Assembly (NCBI GenBank): GCA_965229335.1
Contig: OZ245874.1
Span: forward strand, 5,952,001-6,016,000
Reading direction: 5' to 3'
Length of the DNA stretch: 64,000 nucleotides
DNA from: JAFKFH01 sp017307375
GTDB lineage: Bacteria > Pseudomonadota > Alphaproteobacteria > Ferrovibrionales > Ferrovibrionaceae
This document shows positions 1 through 8,573 of this stretch, piece by piece (within the stretch, counting starts at the first letter, position 1; each line of letters begins with the position of its first letter). Position numbers and translations under genes: made by a program. A model generated the notes under the pieces. It saw only the letters and a list, made by a program, of their open reading frames with translations. It ran no database searches and had not been told where the DNA came from.

Positions 1-630
1 GGCACCGCATACCGTTGCCCGGGCCAGGCGCATCGCCAGGTCGGGGGCCAGCCCCTGCTGGATACCAGCGGCGGCCATCGCCTCGATCATGTGGAAGACA
101 TAGGCCGGGCCCGATCCCGAGACACCGGTGACGGCGTCGATCAGTCCCTCGTCTTCGACCCAACCGACCTCGCCCACGGCGGAGAGCAGCTTTTCGCAGG
201 TCTCGCGCATTGCCGGCGTCACATGGACATTGGGGCAACCCACGGTAATGCCCCGGCCAACTGCGGCCGGCGTGTTTGGCATCGCCCGGACCACCGCGGC
301 CTCATCGCCGAAATAGCGGGCGAAATTGGCCAGGGTCTTGCCGGCTGCGATCGACAGATAACAGGATTTGCCGGCATAGCGGGCCAGCGCCGGGGCCGCC
401 GCGTCCATTACCTGAGGCTTCACCGCGAGGACGATGACGTCCGGCTGGAATGCCGGCGGAATTTCCCCGGCCGCGGCGACGACGGTCACGCCGCGGCGAC
501 GCACCGCTTCGGCCTGAGGCGGATGGGGTTCGACGATGACGACATCGCCCTGGGCGATCCCGCCTTCGAGCCAGCCGGCGAGCATCGCCTCGCCCATCTT
601 GCCGCAGCCGAGCAGGAGCAGCCTGGTCAT
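1..630 (-). CDS. proC: Pyrroline-5-carboxylate reductase, C-terminal part cut by window edge
   Basis: ProC performs the last step of proline synthesis: NAD(P)H-dependent reduction of 1-pyrroline-5-carboxylate to proline in the cytoplasm. The first 210 residues are visible. They start with a Rossmann nucleotide-binding segment (LLLLGCGKMGEAML, residues 4-17) and continue with the family motifs AVKPQ, RAMPNTPA and the SGSGPAYVF helix start of the dimerisation domain. The full family length is about 270 residues, so roughly 60 are missing beyond position 1. The start codon overlaps the stop of the upstream ybjN-like gene by one base (TGATG), so the two are probably translationally coupled. Identification is firm. 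Confidence 0.95.
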   Translation of the reverse strand, partial: MTRLLLLGCGKMGEAMLAGWLEGGIAQGDVVIVEPHPPQAEAVRRRGVTVVAAAGEIPPAFQPDVIVLAVKPQVMDAAAPALARYAGKSCYLSIAAGKTLANFARYFGDEAAVVRAMPNTPAAVGRGITVGCPNVHVTPAMRETCEKLLSAVGEVGWVEDEGLIDAVTGVSGSGPAYVFHMIEAMAAAGIQQGLAPDLAMRLARATVCGA

Positions 631-1133
631 CAGGCTTCGCCCACCGTCTCGAGCAGTGCGGCGGCGACCGCGTCCTCCGGCGACTTGCCGCCCCAGATCA
701 GGAACTGGAAGGCCGGATAGGCACGCTCGGATTCGGACAGCGCGATTTCGACCAGGTCCTCGATCTGCTCCGGCGTCGCCCCGCGCGAACCGCGCAGCAG
801 CAGCGCGTGGCGATAGAGGCAAAGCCCCTCGTCCTTCCACAGGTCGAAATGGCCGACCACCAGCTTCTCGTTCAGCATGACGATCAGGCTGTGCATGTCG
901 CGCCGCCGGTTCAGCGGCACCTTCAGATCGAAGGCGCACGAGAAATGCAGCGCCGACAATTCCTCGCGCCACGAGAACCAGAGCTGGTATTCGCAGTAGT
1001 TGCCGGCCAGCGCGACGGTCAGTTCGTCGTCGCCCTGGCGATCGAAGCTCCATTCATGATCGCTGACGATCTGCTCGATCAGGTCGAGCGGATTAAGCCG
1101 CGTTTCTTGCCATTCATGGATCAAAGCTGGCAT
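630..1133 (-). CDS. YbjN domain-containing protein
   Basis: A 167-residue soluble protein of the YbjN family, which has a type III secretion chaperone-like fold; its biochemical role is not established. Features include an acidic N-terminal helix (NPLDLIEQIVSDHEW), a beta-rich core with LWFSWREEL and LHFSCAFDL, and a C-terminal helix rich in Glu. There is no signal peptide or membrane segment. It sits directly upstream of proC and downstream of a ubiK-like gene, an order common in alphaproteobacteria. The ATG at 1133 is chosen because it gives the usual family length. A role in stress or as a chaperone is only inference. Confidence 0.85.
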   Translation of the reverse strand: MPALIHEWQETRLNPLDLIEQIVSDHEWSFDRQGDDELTVALAGNYCEYQLWFSWREELSALHFSCAFDLKVPLNRRRDMHSLIVMLNEKLVVGHFDLWKDEGLCLYRHALLLRGSRGATPEQIEDLVEIALSESERAYPAFQFLIWGGKSPEDAVAAALLETVGEA

Positions 1134-1438
1134 GGCGCCCCCTGGGAACTGGTGCGACCTGGGTTGTGTCGGGGTACAGATTTACCCGGCGCGCTCTCGT
1201 CACGCTGCCAGGATTTGTGGTGCGGCATCGCGTCAACCACCATATCTGTAAGTTACGACTTCCGAGTTCAGGCGCAAGCAGAGAGTGAAGAAAGAATTAA
1301 GACGAAGGCAGCCGACTCATGCCGGATGCGGGGCTAGTCATGCCGCTTAGCACGGCAAGGCGCCACGCGCCAGCGGCGCGGGGCCGGCGGCGCCGGTTAT
1401 CCCCAGAAGAATGTGACGGGCGGATTACCGCGCGGCGC
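1134..1438. other. Intergenic region upstream of the ybjN-like gene
   Basis: About 305 bases between the ybjN-like start and the ubiK-like stop. I see no convincing coding sequence. On the minus strand a TTGACG hexamer (about 1227-1232) could be a -35 element for the ybjN-proC pair, but no good -10 partner is visible at the usual spacing. The open frames across this stretch look like high-GC artefacts. Confidence 0.5.
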
Positions 1439-1720
1439 CTATTGGCCGCGGCTCGCCGTGTCCTGAGCCGGCGTCACCGCCGCCGGGCTTTCGAGCGCGG
1501 CGAGTCGGGCCGCGAGCCGCTCGTTCTCCTCGCGGGCGGCCTGGGCCATGGCCCGCACCGCCTCGAATTCCTCGCGCGTCACGAGGTCCATGTCGACGAG
1601 CAGGCGCTCGAGCTGGCGCTTGATCGCCCCGTCGATTTCGCCCTTCACGCCCTGGAGGCCGCCCAGCATCGAGGTGCCGAGCCGGGAGAGGTCGTCGAAC
1701 AGCTTGTTGTCGGTCTGCAT
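1439..1720 (-). CDS. ubiK: UbiK-like accessory factor (BMFP domain)
   Basis: A 93-residue protein with the BMFP/YqiC architecture: an amphipathic N-terminal helix (FDDLSRLGTSMLGGLQGV) followed by a coiled-coil (TREEFEAVRAMAQAAREENE and LAARLAALE). In enterobacteria UbiK supports ubiquinone biosynthesis by binding lipid and the UbiJ/UbiI machinery. The open frame extends further upstream, but the ATG at 1720 matches where family members begin, so the upstream extension is discarded. It lies 41 bases after an HdeD-like gene on the same strand. Family assignment is good; the ubiquinone role here is inferred from homology. Confidence 0.85.
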   Translation of the reverse strand: MQTDNKLFDDLSRLGTSMLGGLQGVKGEIDGAIKRQLERLLVDMDLVTREEFEAVRAMAQAAREENERLAARLAALESPAAVTPAQDTASRGQ

Positions 1721-1761
1721 GAGCCGATATTGCCCCGGGCGATGCGTCCGGGGCAAGCCCT

Positions 1762-2349
1762 TCAGCCCTGGCGCCGCCGCAGCATCATGCCGCAGGCCAG
1801 CACCGACCAACCCTGGAAGATCAGGTCGAAGGCCAGCAGCAAACCGAGAATCCACAGCGAGTTCACCGGCCAGCCGGCGGCGATGACCAGCCCGGCCAGC
1901 AGCGTGACGACGCCCCCGGTGACGATCCAGCCCCAGCCGTCATGCGGCCGCGCCTTGATGCCGCCCCAGACCCGGAACAGCCCGGAAACCACCAGCGACG
2001 CCGCCAGGATCAGGGTCAGCACGGCCGAGGCGAGCAAGGGGTTGAAGAAGGCGATCGCGCCGGCCGCGGCATAGAGCGCGCCGCCCAGGCCCCAGTAGAG
2101 CCCCTCGCTCCACCCCGTCACACGGAACGCATGGATCAGCTGGACGATGCCGCCGACCAGCATGATCGCGCCGACGTAATAGACCGAGACCACGGTCGCG
2201 GCGACGAGATGGATGGCGGCAACGAAACCCAGCACCAGCAGCGCGACGCCCAGCCCGACGAACCATCCCCACTTGGCGCGGATGGCATTGAGCCCGGCGG
2301 CGAGGTCGGGTCGGTTCAACGGGCTGGTCACGACGGGCATCTCCGGCAT
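1762..2349 (-). CDS. HdeD family membrane protein
   Basis: A 195-residue integral membrane protein with about six hydrophobic helices arranged as three hairpin-like pairs, starting at WGWFVGLGVALLVLGFV (residues 27-43). This pattern and length fit the HdeD (DUF308) family, named after an E. coli acid-resistance locus. The molecular function is unknown. It is divergent from lgt, with a 92-base gap to that gene's start, and may be cotranscribed with the ubiK-like gene. I see no feature that indicates its substrate or partner. Confidence 0.85.
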   Translation of the reverse strand: MPEMPVVTSPLNRPDLAAGLNAIRAKWGWFVGLGVALLVLGFVAAIHLVAATVVSVYYVGAIMLVGGIVQLIHAFRVTGWSEGLYWGLGGALYAAAGAIAFFNPLLASAVLTLILAASLVVSGLFRVWGGIKARPHDGWGWIVTGGVVTLLAGLVIAAGWPVNSLWILGLLLAFDLIFQGWSVLACGMMLRRRQG

Positions 2350-2441
2350 CGATTGCGGGCTGGGGGCAGCTTGACTAGGATCGCGCCACCTTGCAACCGG
2401 CCGCCTTGCCGCAGGGCGCGCCAGCTTCTATACCGGACGCC

Positions 2442-3254
2442 ATGTTCCAGACTCTGGCCGCCCTCGCCTTTCCCACCATGGACCCGGTACTGCTCCAGAT
2501 CGGGCCGTTCGCGATCCGCTGGTATGCGCTGGCCTACATCGCCGGCATCCTGATTGGCTGGCGCCTCGTGGTCATGATGGCGGAGGCGCCGGGGTCGCTG
2601 GTCAGCCGCCGCGACGTCGACGACTTCATGCTGTGGGCGACCATCGGCGTCGTGCTGGGCGGCCGGCTCGGCTATGTGCTGCTCTACCGTCCGGGTCATT
2701 ATCTGGAGCACCCGGAAGAAGCCTTCGCGATGTGGCACGGCGGCATGTCGTTTCATGGCGGCATGATCGGCGTCGTCGCCGCGCTCTATATATTCTCGCA
2801 TTTCCGCCGGCTGCCGCAATATGCGCTGCACGATCTGGTCGCGGTGGTGACGCCGATCGGGTTGTTCTTCGGCCGTATCGCCAACTTCATCAATGGCGAG
2901 CTGTGGGGCCGGGTCACCGACGTGCCCTGGGGCATGATCTTTCCCAATGGCGGTCCCGAACCGCGCCATCCCAGCCAGCTCTACCAGGCCTGCCTCGAGG
3001 GCGTGATCCTGTTCTGCGTGCTGTGGGTCCTGCGCAAGCGGATCGCGCCGGCCTATGGCCCGGGCTTCCTGTCCGGCGCCTTCCTGGTCGGCTATGCCGT
3101 CGCGCGCATCATCGGCGAACTTTTCCGCCAGCCCGACTGGTTCCTGGGCTTCCTGCCCGGCGGCACCACGATGGGCCAGCTGCTGTCGCTGCCGATGGCG
3201 GCTTTCGGGATCTACCTGATCTGGCGGTCGGCGCAGGCCAAGCGGCCGGCGTGA
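2442..3254 (+). CDS. lgt: Prolipoprotein diacylglyceryl transferase
   Basis: Lgt transfers a diacylglyceryl group from phosphatidylglycerol to the lipobox cysteine of prolipoproteins, the first step of lipoprotein maturation at the inner membrane. The 270-residue protein has about seven membrane segments. Signature motifs are IRWYALAYIAG near the N-terminus, HGGMSFHGG in the middle, and GRIANFINGELWGR, which carries the conserved Arg/Asn region. A TTG lies upstream in frame (2391), but the ATG at 2442 gives the usual N-terminus ending in MDPVLLQIGP. The stop overlaps the next gene's GTG (GTGA), indicating translational coupling to the MidA-type methyltransferase. Confidence 0.95.
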   Translation: MFQTLAALAFPTMDPVLLQIGPFAIRWYALAYIAGILIGWRLVVMMAEAPGSLVSRRDVDDFMLWATIGVVLGGRLGYVLLYRPGHYLEHPEEAFAMWHGGMSFHGGMIGVVAALYIFSHFRRLPQYALHDLVAVVTPIGLFFGRIANFINGELWGRVTDVPWGMIFPNGGPEPRHPSQLYQACLEGVILFCVLWVLRKRIAPAYGPGFLSGAFLVGYAVARIIGELFRQPDWFLGFLPGGTTMGQLLSLPMAAFGIYLIWRSAQAKRPA

Positions 3255-4333
3255 ACCCGCTGGCGCGCGTCATCGCCGCGGAAATCGCCCAGGCCGGGCC
3301 GATTTCCGTCGCGCGCTACATGACGCTCGCCCTGCTCGACCCGCGCCACGGCTACTACACGACACGCGACCCCTTCGGCGCCGCCGGCGACTTCGTGACC
3401 TCGCCCGAGATCAGCCAGATGTTCGGCGAGCTGATCGGGCTGTGGGCGGCCGATCTGTGGCAGCGCCTGGGGATGCCGCCGCGGGTGGCGCTGGCCGAAC
3501 TCGGCCCCGGCCGCGGCACGCTGATGGCCGATGCGCTGCGCGCCGCCCGCGCCCTGCCGCCGTTCCGCGCCGCCCTCGAACCCTGGCTGGTCGAGGCGAG
3601 CCCCCGGCTGCGCGAGATCCAGGCGGATCGACTTGCCGGCAGCGGTGCCCGCTGGGCCGATGATCTCGACGGCCTGCCGGGCGACCGGCCGCTGATCGTC
3701 ATCGCCAACGAGTTCTTCGACGCCCTGCCGATCCGCCAGTACGTGCGGCGCGAGACCGGCTGGCACGAGCGGCTGGTGGGGCTGGACGCTGCCGGCCAAC
3801 TGGCCTTCGCCCTGTCGCCGGGGCCCGAGCGCCTGGACGGCATGTTGCCCGCCGGATTGCTGGCGGCCGCGCCGGCAAATGCCATCGTCGAAATCTGCCC
3901 GGCCGGGCGTGCCATCGCCACCGGGCTTGGCCATCGCCTGGTCGCCCAGGGCGGCGGCGCGCTGATCGTCGATTACGGCCCGCCGACGCATGGCACCGGC
4001 GACAGCCTGCAGGCGGTGCGCCGGCACGCCTTTCACGACGTGCTGGCGACGCCCGGCGAGGCAGACTTGACCGCGCATGTCGATTTCGTCGCCCTGGCCG
4101 ACGCCGCGCGGGATGCGGGCGCGACCGCGTGGGGTCCGCTGGCGCAGGGCGAGCTGCTGCAGCGGCTGGGCATCGCCGCCCGGGCCGCGACGCTGGCCCG
4201 GGCCAATCCGGGCCGGCAGGCGGAATTCGATGCCGCGATGTCCCGGCTGACCGGCCCCGACCAGATGGGCACGCTGTTCCAGACGCTGGCCCTGACGGGC
4301 GGTCCGGATGTCGTGCCCGCCGGCTTTCCCTGA
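3251..4333 (+). CDS. MidA/NDUFAF7-type class I SAM-dependent methyltransferase
   Basis: A 360-residue member of the MidA (DUF185) family. The mitochondrial homologue NDUFAF7 methylates an arginine of the complex I subunit NDUFS2. Motifs seen are RYMTLALLDPRHGYYTTRDP at the N-terminus, FVTSPEISQMFGELIG, the SAM-binding LGPGRGTLM, and NEFFDALPIRQY. The GTG start overlaps the lgt stop by four bases; no later start would keep the conserved N-terminus. The gene sits between lgt and pgeF, as in many alphaproteobacteria. A complex I assembly role is inferred from the homologue, not shown here. Confidence 0.9.
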   Translation: MNPLARVIAAEIAQAGPISVARYMTLALLDPRHGYYTTRDPFGAAGDFVTSPEISQMFGELIGLWAADLWQRLGMPPRVALAELGPGRGTLMADALRAARALPPFRAALEPWLVEASPRLREIQADRLAGSGARWADDLDGLPGDRPLIVIANEFFDALPIRQYVRRETGWHERLVGLDAAGQLAFALSPGPERLDGMLPAGLLAAAPANAIVEICPAGRAIATGLGHRLVAQGGGALIVDYGPPTHGTGDSLQAVRRHAFHDVLATPGEADLTAHVDFVALADAARDAGATAWGPLAQGELLQRLGIAARAATLARANPGRQAEFDAAMSRLTGPDQMGTLFQTLALTGGPDVVPAGFP

Positions 4334-4346
4334 CGGAGATGCAGCG

Positions 4347-5135
4347 ATGACGCCAGCCCTCAGAAGTCCTGCCCTGGATGGCCTGCCCGGCATCGCGCAC
4401 GGCTTCTTCGGCCGCTCGGGCGGCGTCTCGCAAGGGATCTACGCGTCGCTGAACTGCGGCCAGGGCTCGAACGACCGGCCGGAGGATGTGGCCGAGAACC
4501 GGGCGCGGGTCGCCCGCGCCGTCGGCGTCGGGCCCGACCGGCTGCTTTCCGTCCATCAGGTCCATGGCCGGGTCGCGGTGACCGCCGTCGCCCCCTGGGA
4601 CGAGCGCCCGAAGGCGGATGCCATGGTCACGGCAGTGCCGGGGCTGGCTCTCGGCGTGCTTGCCGCCGACTGCACCCCGGTCCTGTTCGTCGACCCCGAG
4701 GCCGGCGTCGTCGGGGCCGCCCATGCCGGCTGGCGCGGGGCGCTGGCCGGGGTGACCGACGCCACCGTCGAGGCAATGGTGGGGCTGGGTGCCAGCGTCG
4801 GTCGGATCCGGGCCGCGATCGGGCCGACGATCCGGTCGCAATCCTACGAGGTCGGGCCGGAGTTCCCGGCGTCGTTCCTCGACGAATCGGCGGAAAACGC
4901 CCGTTTCTTCCGGCCCGCGGCGCGAGCCGGCCACCACATGTTCGACCTGCCCGGCTATCTTGGCCAGCGCCTGCGACGGCTGGGTCTCGCCGCGGTCGAC
5001 GATCTCGACCAGGATACGCTGAGCCAGCCCGACCGCTTCTTCAGCTACCGCCGCGCCACGCTCGCCCGCGAGCCGGACTACGGGCGCCAGCTTTCCGCCA
5101 TCGCCCTGGTTCCGACGGACGGGATTACGGGGTAA
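4347..5135 (+). CDS. pgeF: Peptidoglycan editing factor PgeF (multicopper laccase-like family)
   Basis: A 262-residue cytoplasmic enzyme of the YfiH/PgeF family. In E. coli PgeF removes L-Ser wrongly incorporated in place of L-Ala in UDP-MurNAc peptide precursors. The metal-site residues are visible: His in VHQVHG, Cys in LAADCTPVLF and His in AAHAGWRG. The usual GPCI motif reads IGPTI here, so a nearby conserved Cys is replaced by Thr; this residue is not one of the three catalytic ligands. The ATG at 4347 follows a GGAG ribosome-binding site. Older annotations call such proteins polyphenol oxidases. Confidence 0.9.
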   Translation: MTPALRSPALDGLPGIAHGFFGRSGGVSQGIYASLNCGQGSNDRPEDVAENRARVARAVGVGPDRLLSVHQVHGRVAVTAVAPWDERPKADAMVTAVPGLALGVLAADCTPVLFVDPEAGVVGAAHAGWRGALAGVTDATVEAMVGLGASVGRIRAAIGPTIRSQSYEVGPEFPASFLDESAENARFFRPAARAGHHMFDLPGYLGQRLRRLGLAAVDDLDQDTLSQPDRFFSYRRATLAREPDYGRQLSAIALVPTDGITG

Positions 5136-5144
5136 GGTCCGGTC

Positions 5145-5213
5145 ATGCCCTACCTGATCTTCTTCCTCGCGTTCTGTCTGCTCGGCATGGTGGCGTCCTG
5201 TGTGGTGGCGTAG
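5145..5213 (+). CDS. Possible 22-residue hydrophobic leader peptide
   Basis: A short frame, MPYLIFFLAFCLLGMVASCV plus two residues, begins nine bases after pgeF behind a weak AAGG ribosome-binding site. It overlaps the start of the lipoprotein gene in another frame by 14 bases. The composition suits a single membrane helix or a coupling leader. Nothing shows that it is translated; conservation across relatives would decide. Confidence 0.25.
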   Translation: MPYLIFFLAFCLLGMVASCVVA

Positions 5214-6054
5214 TCTAATTCTCCTGGCGGCGCTGGCCCTGACTGCCGCCTGCCAGCCGCTGCCCCAGCCCTTCCAGCCCGACAACAAGGGCCTGACCTC
5301 GGCCACCGACCCGCTGCTGCAGCCGGGGCCGAGCTTCAGCCTGCTGGTCACCCCCGTCCGCGGGCTCGGCACCAACGGCCAGAAGATGGCCGACGATGTC
5401 GCCCAGGCACTGCAGGACCGCGAAATCCCGGCATCGAGCCATTCGGCGAGCAAGGCCAGCTACGTGCTGACCGGCGAGGCGCGCGAGGCGGCCGGCGGGG
5501 GCAGCCAGATCGTCTGGACCGTGGTCGACCCGCGCGGCGTCACGTTCCGTACCCTGACCCAGCCGATCGGGGCGCCGGCCGCCTCGCTGGCCGAGGCGAA
5601 AGTCAGCCTGAGCAGCCTGGCGGTTGCCGCCGCGGCGCTTATCGAACCCGCCTTGCAGGAGGATGCGAGCCTGCAACGCGGACCGCCCAAGGTCCGCGTC
5701 GCCGCCGTGACCGGCGCGCCAGGCGACGGCGACCAGACCCTGCCGTCGGCCCTCGGTGCCGTACTCGAACACCGCAAGGTCGCCCAGCTCGCCCCGAACG
5801 CCGCCGACGCCTATGTCGTGGCCGGCAAGGTCAGGATGACCGACGGCCCCCGCAACGGCCAGACCATCGAGATCCAGTGGATCGTGACGGACGCGGCGGG
5901 CAAGGAAATCGGCACGGTCGGGCAGAAGAACGTGGTGCCAAAGGGCAGCCTGGACGGGAAATGGGGCGATATCGCCTTCGCCGCCGCCGAAGGCGCGGCC
6001 GAAGGGCTGTCGCGCATTCTCGAGGCGCTCGGCCCGGTGCGCCCGACCCGGTAA
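5200..6054 (+). CDS. Putative outer- or inner-membrane lipoprotein
   Basis: A 284-residue exported protein. The N-terminus has a charged start, a hydrophobic stretch and a lipobox, LTAAC, with the lipidated cysteine at residue 18. It would therefore be a substrate of the Lgt encoded just upstream. The mature part is soluble and repeats a pattern twice (YVLTGEAR/IVWTVVDPRG and YVVAGKVR/IEIQWIVTDAAG), suggesting two similar beta-rich domains. The GTG at 5200 is the only start that preserves the signal peptide. I do not recognise a characterised family. The gene lies between pgeF and prs. Confidence 0.8.
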   Translation: MWWRSLILLAALALTAACQPLPQPFQPDNKGLTSATDPLLQPGPSFSLLVTPVRGLGTNGQKMADDVAQALQDREIPASSHSASKASYVLTGEAREAAGGGSQIVWTVVDPRGVTFRTLTQPIGAPAASLAEAKVSLSSLAVAAAALIEPALQEDASLQRGPPKVRVAAVTGAPGDGDQTLPSALGAVLEHRKVAQLAPNAADAYVVAGKVRMTDGPRNGQTIEIQWIVTDAAGKEIGTVGQKNVVPKGSLDGKWGDIAFAAAEGAAEGLSRILEALGPVRPTR

Positions 6055-6130
6055 CCGCGTCCGGGCGCCCTGAACGCGGCGCTCTGACTCGGGTTTACAG
6101 GCCGATGACGCTTTGATAGTGTCCGCGCGC

Positions 6131-6157
6131 AACGGCGGGGGGTGCCCGCCGTTTTTT
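6131..6157 (+). terminator. Rho-independent terminator or prs leader attenuator
   Basis: A nine-base-pair stem (AACGGCGGG paired with CCCGCCGTT, loop GGGTG) followed directly by a run of six T. It ends 50 bases before the prs start codon. It can terminate the lipoprotein transcript, but its closeness to prs also allows an attenuation role. Confidence 0.8.
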
Positions 6158-6207
6158 CTTCGCCATGTTCGGTCTGTCGTGCGTCTGGCGCGCGAAGGGG
6201 TTCACTT

Positions 6208-7140
<933 letters not shown>

Positions 7141-7147
7141 GGAATGC

Positions 7148-7168
7148 GGTCCCGCGTCTCGCGGGACC
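7148..7168. other. Perfect 8-bp inverted repeat after prs
   Basis: GGTCCCGC and GCGGGACC flank a five-base loop (GTCTC) just after the prs stop codon. No T-run follows, so it is not a classical terminator. It may stabilise the 3' end of the prs message or act as a weak transcriptional pause between prs and rplY. Confidence 0.5.
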
Positions 7169-7261
7169 ATAACGGCGCGCGGCACCCCTGGAGGCCGGCG
7201 CCAACCCGGGGCCGCAGGCAGGCATGCCTGGCGGCCTCAAGTCTCGAGAAAGGAGACTGCC

Positions 7262-7945
7262 ATGCGTGAAGTCGTGACGTTCGCCGCCGAGGCGCGCGCG
7301 CGGGCCGGCAAGGGGACCGCCCGGGCTGCCCGTCAGTCGGGGCGAGTTCCTGCCGTGATCTATGGTGGCGAGACCGCCCCCGAGAGCATTTCGATCGATA
7401 CCAAGGCCCTGCTCAAGGAGCTGCACAAGGGCGGCTTCCTGAACCGACTGCTCGAAATCGAGGTCGGTGGCCAGAAGACGCGCGTGCTGCCGCGCGACGT
7501 TCAGTTCCATCCCGTCAGCGACATGCCGATCCACGCCGATTTCATGCGCGTGACCGCCGGTTCGCGCATCCGCATCTGGATCCCCGTCCATTTCGAGGGC
7601 GCCGACCAGTCGCGTGGCGTCAAGCTCGGCGGCGTGCTGAACATCGTGCGCCATGAAATCGAGTTCTTCTGCGCGCCCGACAACATCCCGGACGCGATCA
7701 CCGTCAACCTGGCCGCGACCGAGATCGGCGATTCGATCCACATCAGCCAGATCGCGCTGCCGGAAGGCGTCAAGCCGGTGATCAACCGCGACTTCACCGT
7801 CGCGACCCTGGCCCCGCCGTCGGGCGAGGCCGAGGCCGCGAAGCCGGAAGCCGCCGCTGCGCCCGCCAAGGGCGGCAAGGCTGCCCCGGCCAAGGCCGCG
7901 GCCGCCGCGCCCGCCAAGGCCGCTGCGGCGCCGAAGAAGAAGTAA
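7262..7945 (+). CDS. rplY: 50S ribosomal protein L25/general stress protein Ctc with Lys/Ala tail
   Basis: A 227-residue long-form L25 (TL5/Ctc type) that binds 5S rRNA. Residues 1-95 form the L25 domain (GRVPAVIYGG; RDVQFHPVSDMPIHADF) and about 100-182 the TL5 beta domain. From residue 186 the protein becomes a low-complexity tail made mainly of Ala, Lys, Pro and Glu and ending APKKK. Such tails occur on alphaproteobacterial L25 and may contact rRNA. An AAAGGAG ribosome-binding site precedes the ATG. The gene is followed closely by pth, the usual partner. Confidence 0.95.
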   Translation: MREVVTFAAEARARAGKGTARAARQSGRVPAVIYGGETAPESISIDTKALLKELHKGGFLNRLLEIEVGGQKTRVLPRDVQFHPVSDMPIHADFMRVTAGSRIRIWIPVHFEGADQSRGVKLGGVLNIVRHEIEFFCAPDNIPDAITVNLAATEIGDSIHISQIALPEGVKPVINRDFTVATLAPPSGEAEAAKPEAAAAPAKGGKAAPAKAAAAAPAKAAAAPKKK

Positions 7946-7972
7946 GGCGAAAGGACCGTTCGGTCCCTCGCC
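7946..7972 (+). other. Two-part hairpin between rplY and pth
   Basis: GGCGA..TCGCC enclosing GGACCG-TT-CGGTCC begins right after the rplY stop codon. There is no T-run, so read-through into pth is expected. It may act as an mRNA processing or stabilising element. Confidence 0.5.
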
Positions 7973-7990
7973 ACAGGTGGTGGTGTCGCG

Positions 7991-8572
7991 ATGCTGCTTA
8001 TGGTCGGCCTCGGCAATCCAGGGCCGGAGCATGCGAAGAACCGCCACAACATCGGGTTCATGGCGGCGGACGAGATCGTCCGCCGCCATGGCTTCGGTCC
8101 GTGGAAGAGCCGTTTCCACGGCTTGATTTCCGAGGGCCGGCTGGGTCCGCACAAGGTCCTCGTGCTGAAGCCGATGACCTACATGAACCGGTCCGGCATC
8201 AGCGCGTCGGAAGCCGCGCGCTTCTACAAGATCCCCCTCGACAAGATCGTCGTCTTTCATGACGAGCTCGACCTCGCCGCCGGCAAGGTGCGCGTCAAGG
8301 TCGGTGGCGGGGCTGCCGGCAACAACGGCATCCGCTCGCTCGACAGCCACATGGGCCCCGACTACCACCGCGTGCGCCTGGGCATCGGCCACCCCGGGCG
8401 CGACCGCGTGCTTTCCTACGTGCTCGAGGATTTCCGCAAGGAGGAGCAGGCCTGGCTGGTGCCGCTGCTCGACGCCGTCGCCGATGCCGCCCCGCTGCTG
8501 GCGGACGGCAACGATTCCGCATTCATGACCAAGGTGGCGCTGCTGACCAGGCAGCCCGCGCCGGAGAAATAG
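7991..8572 (+). CDS. pth: Peptidyl-tRNA hydrolase
   Basis: Pth cleaves peptidyl-tRNA released during abortive translation and recycles the tRNA. The 193-residue protein contains the family motifs GLGNPGPEHAKNRHNIGF (with the catalytic His), KPMTYMNRSG, FHDELDL (catalytic Asp) and GGGAAGNNGIRSLDSHMG. No truncation is seen. It lies 45 bases after rplY and one base before the ychF start codon, so rplY-pth-ychF is probably one transcript. Confidence 0.97.
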   Translation: MLLMVGLGNPGPEHAKNRHNIGFMAADEIVRRHGFGPWKSRFHGLISEGRLGPHKVLVLKPMTYMNRSGISASEAARFYKIPLDKIVVFHDELDLAAGKVRVKVGGGAAGNNGIRSLDSHMGPDYHRVRLGIGHPGRDRVLSYVLEDFRKEEQAWLVPLLDAVADAAPLLADGNDSAFMTKVALLTRQPAPEK

Positions 8573-8573
8573 C

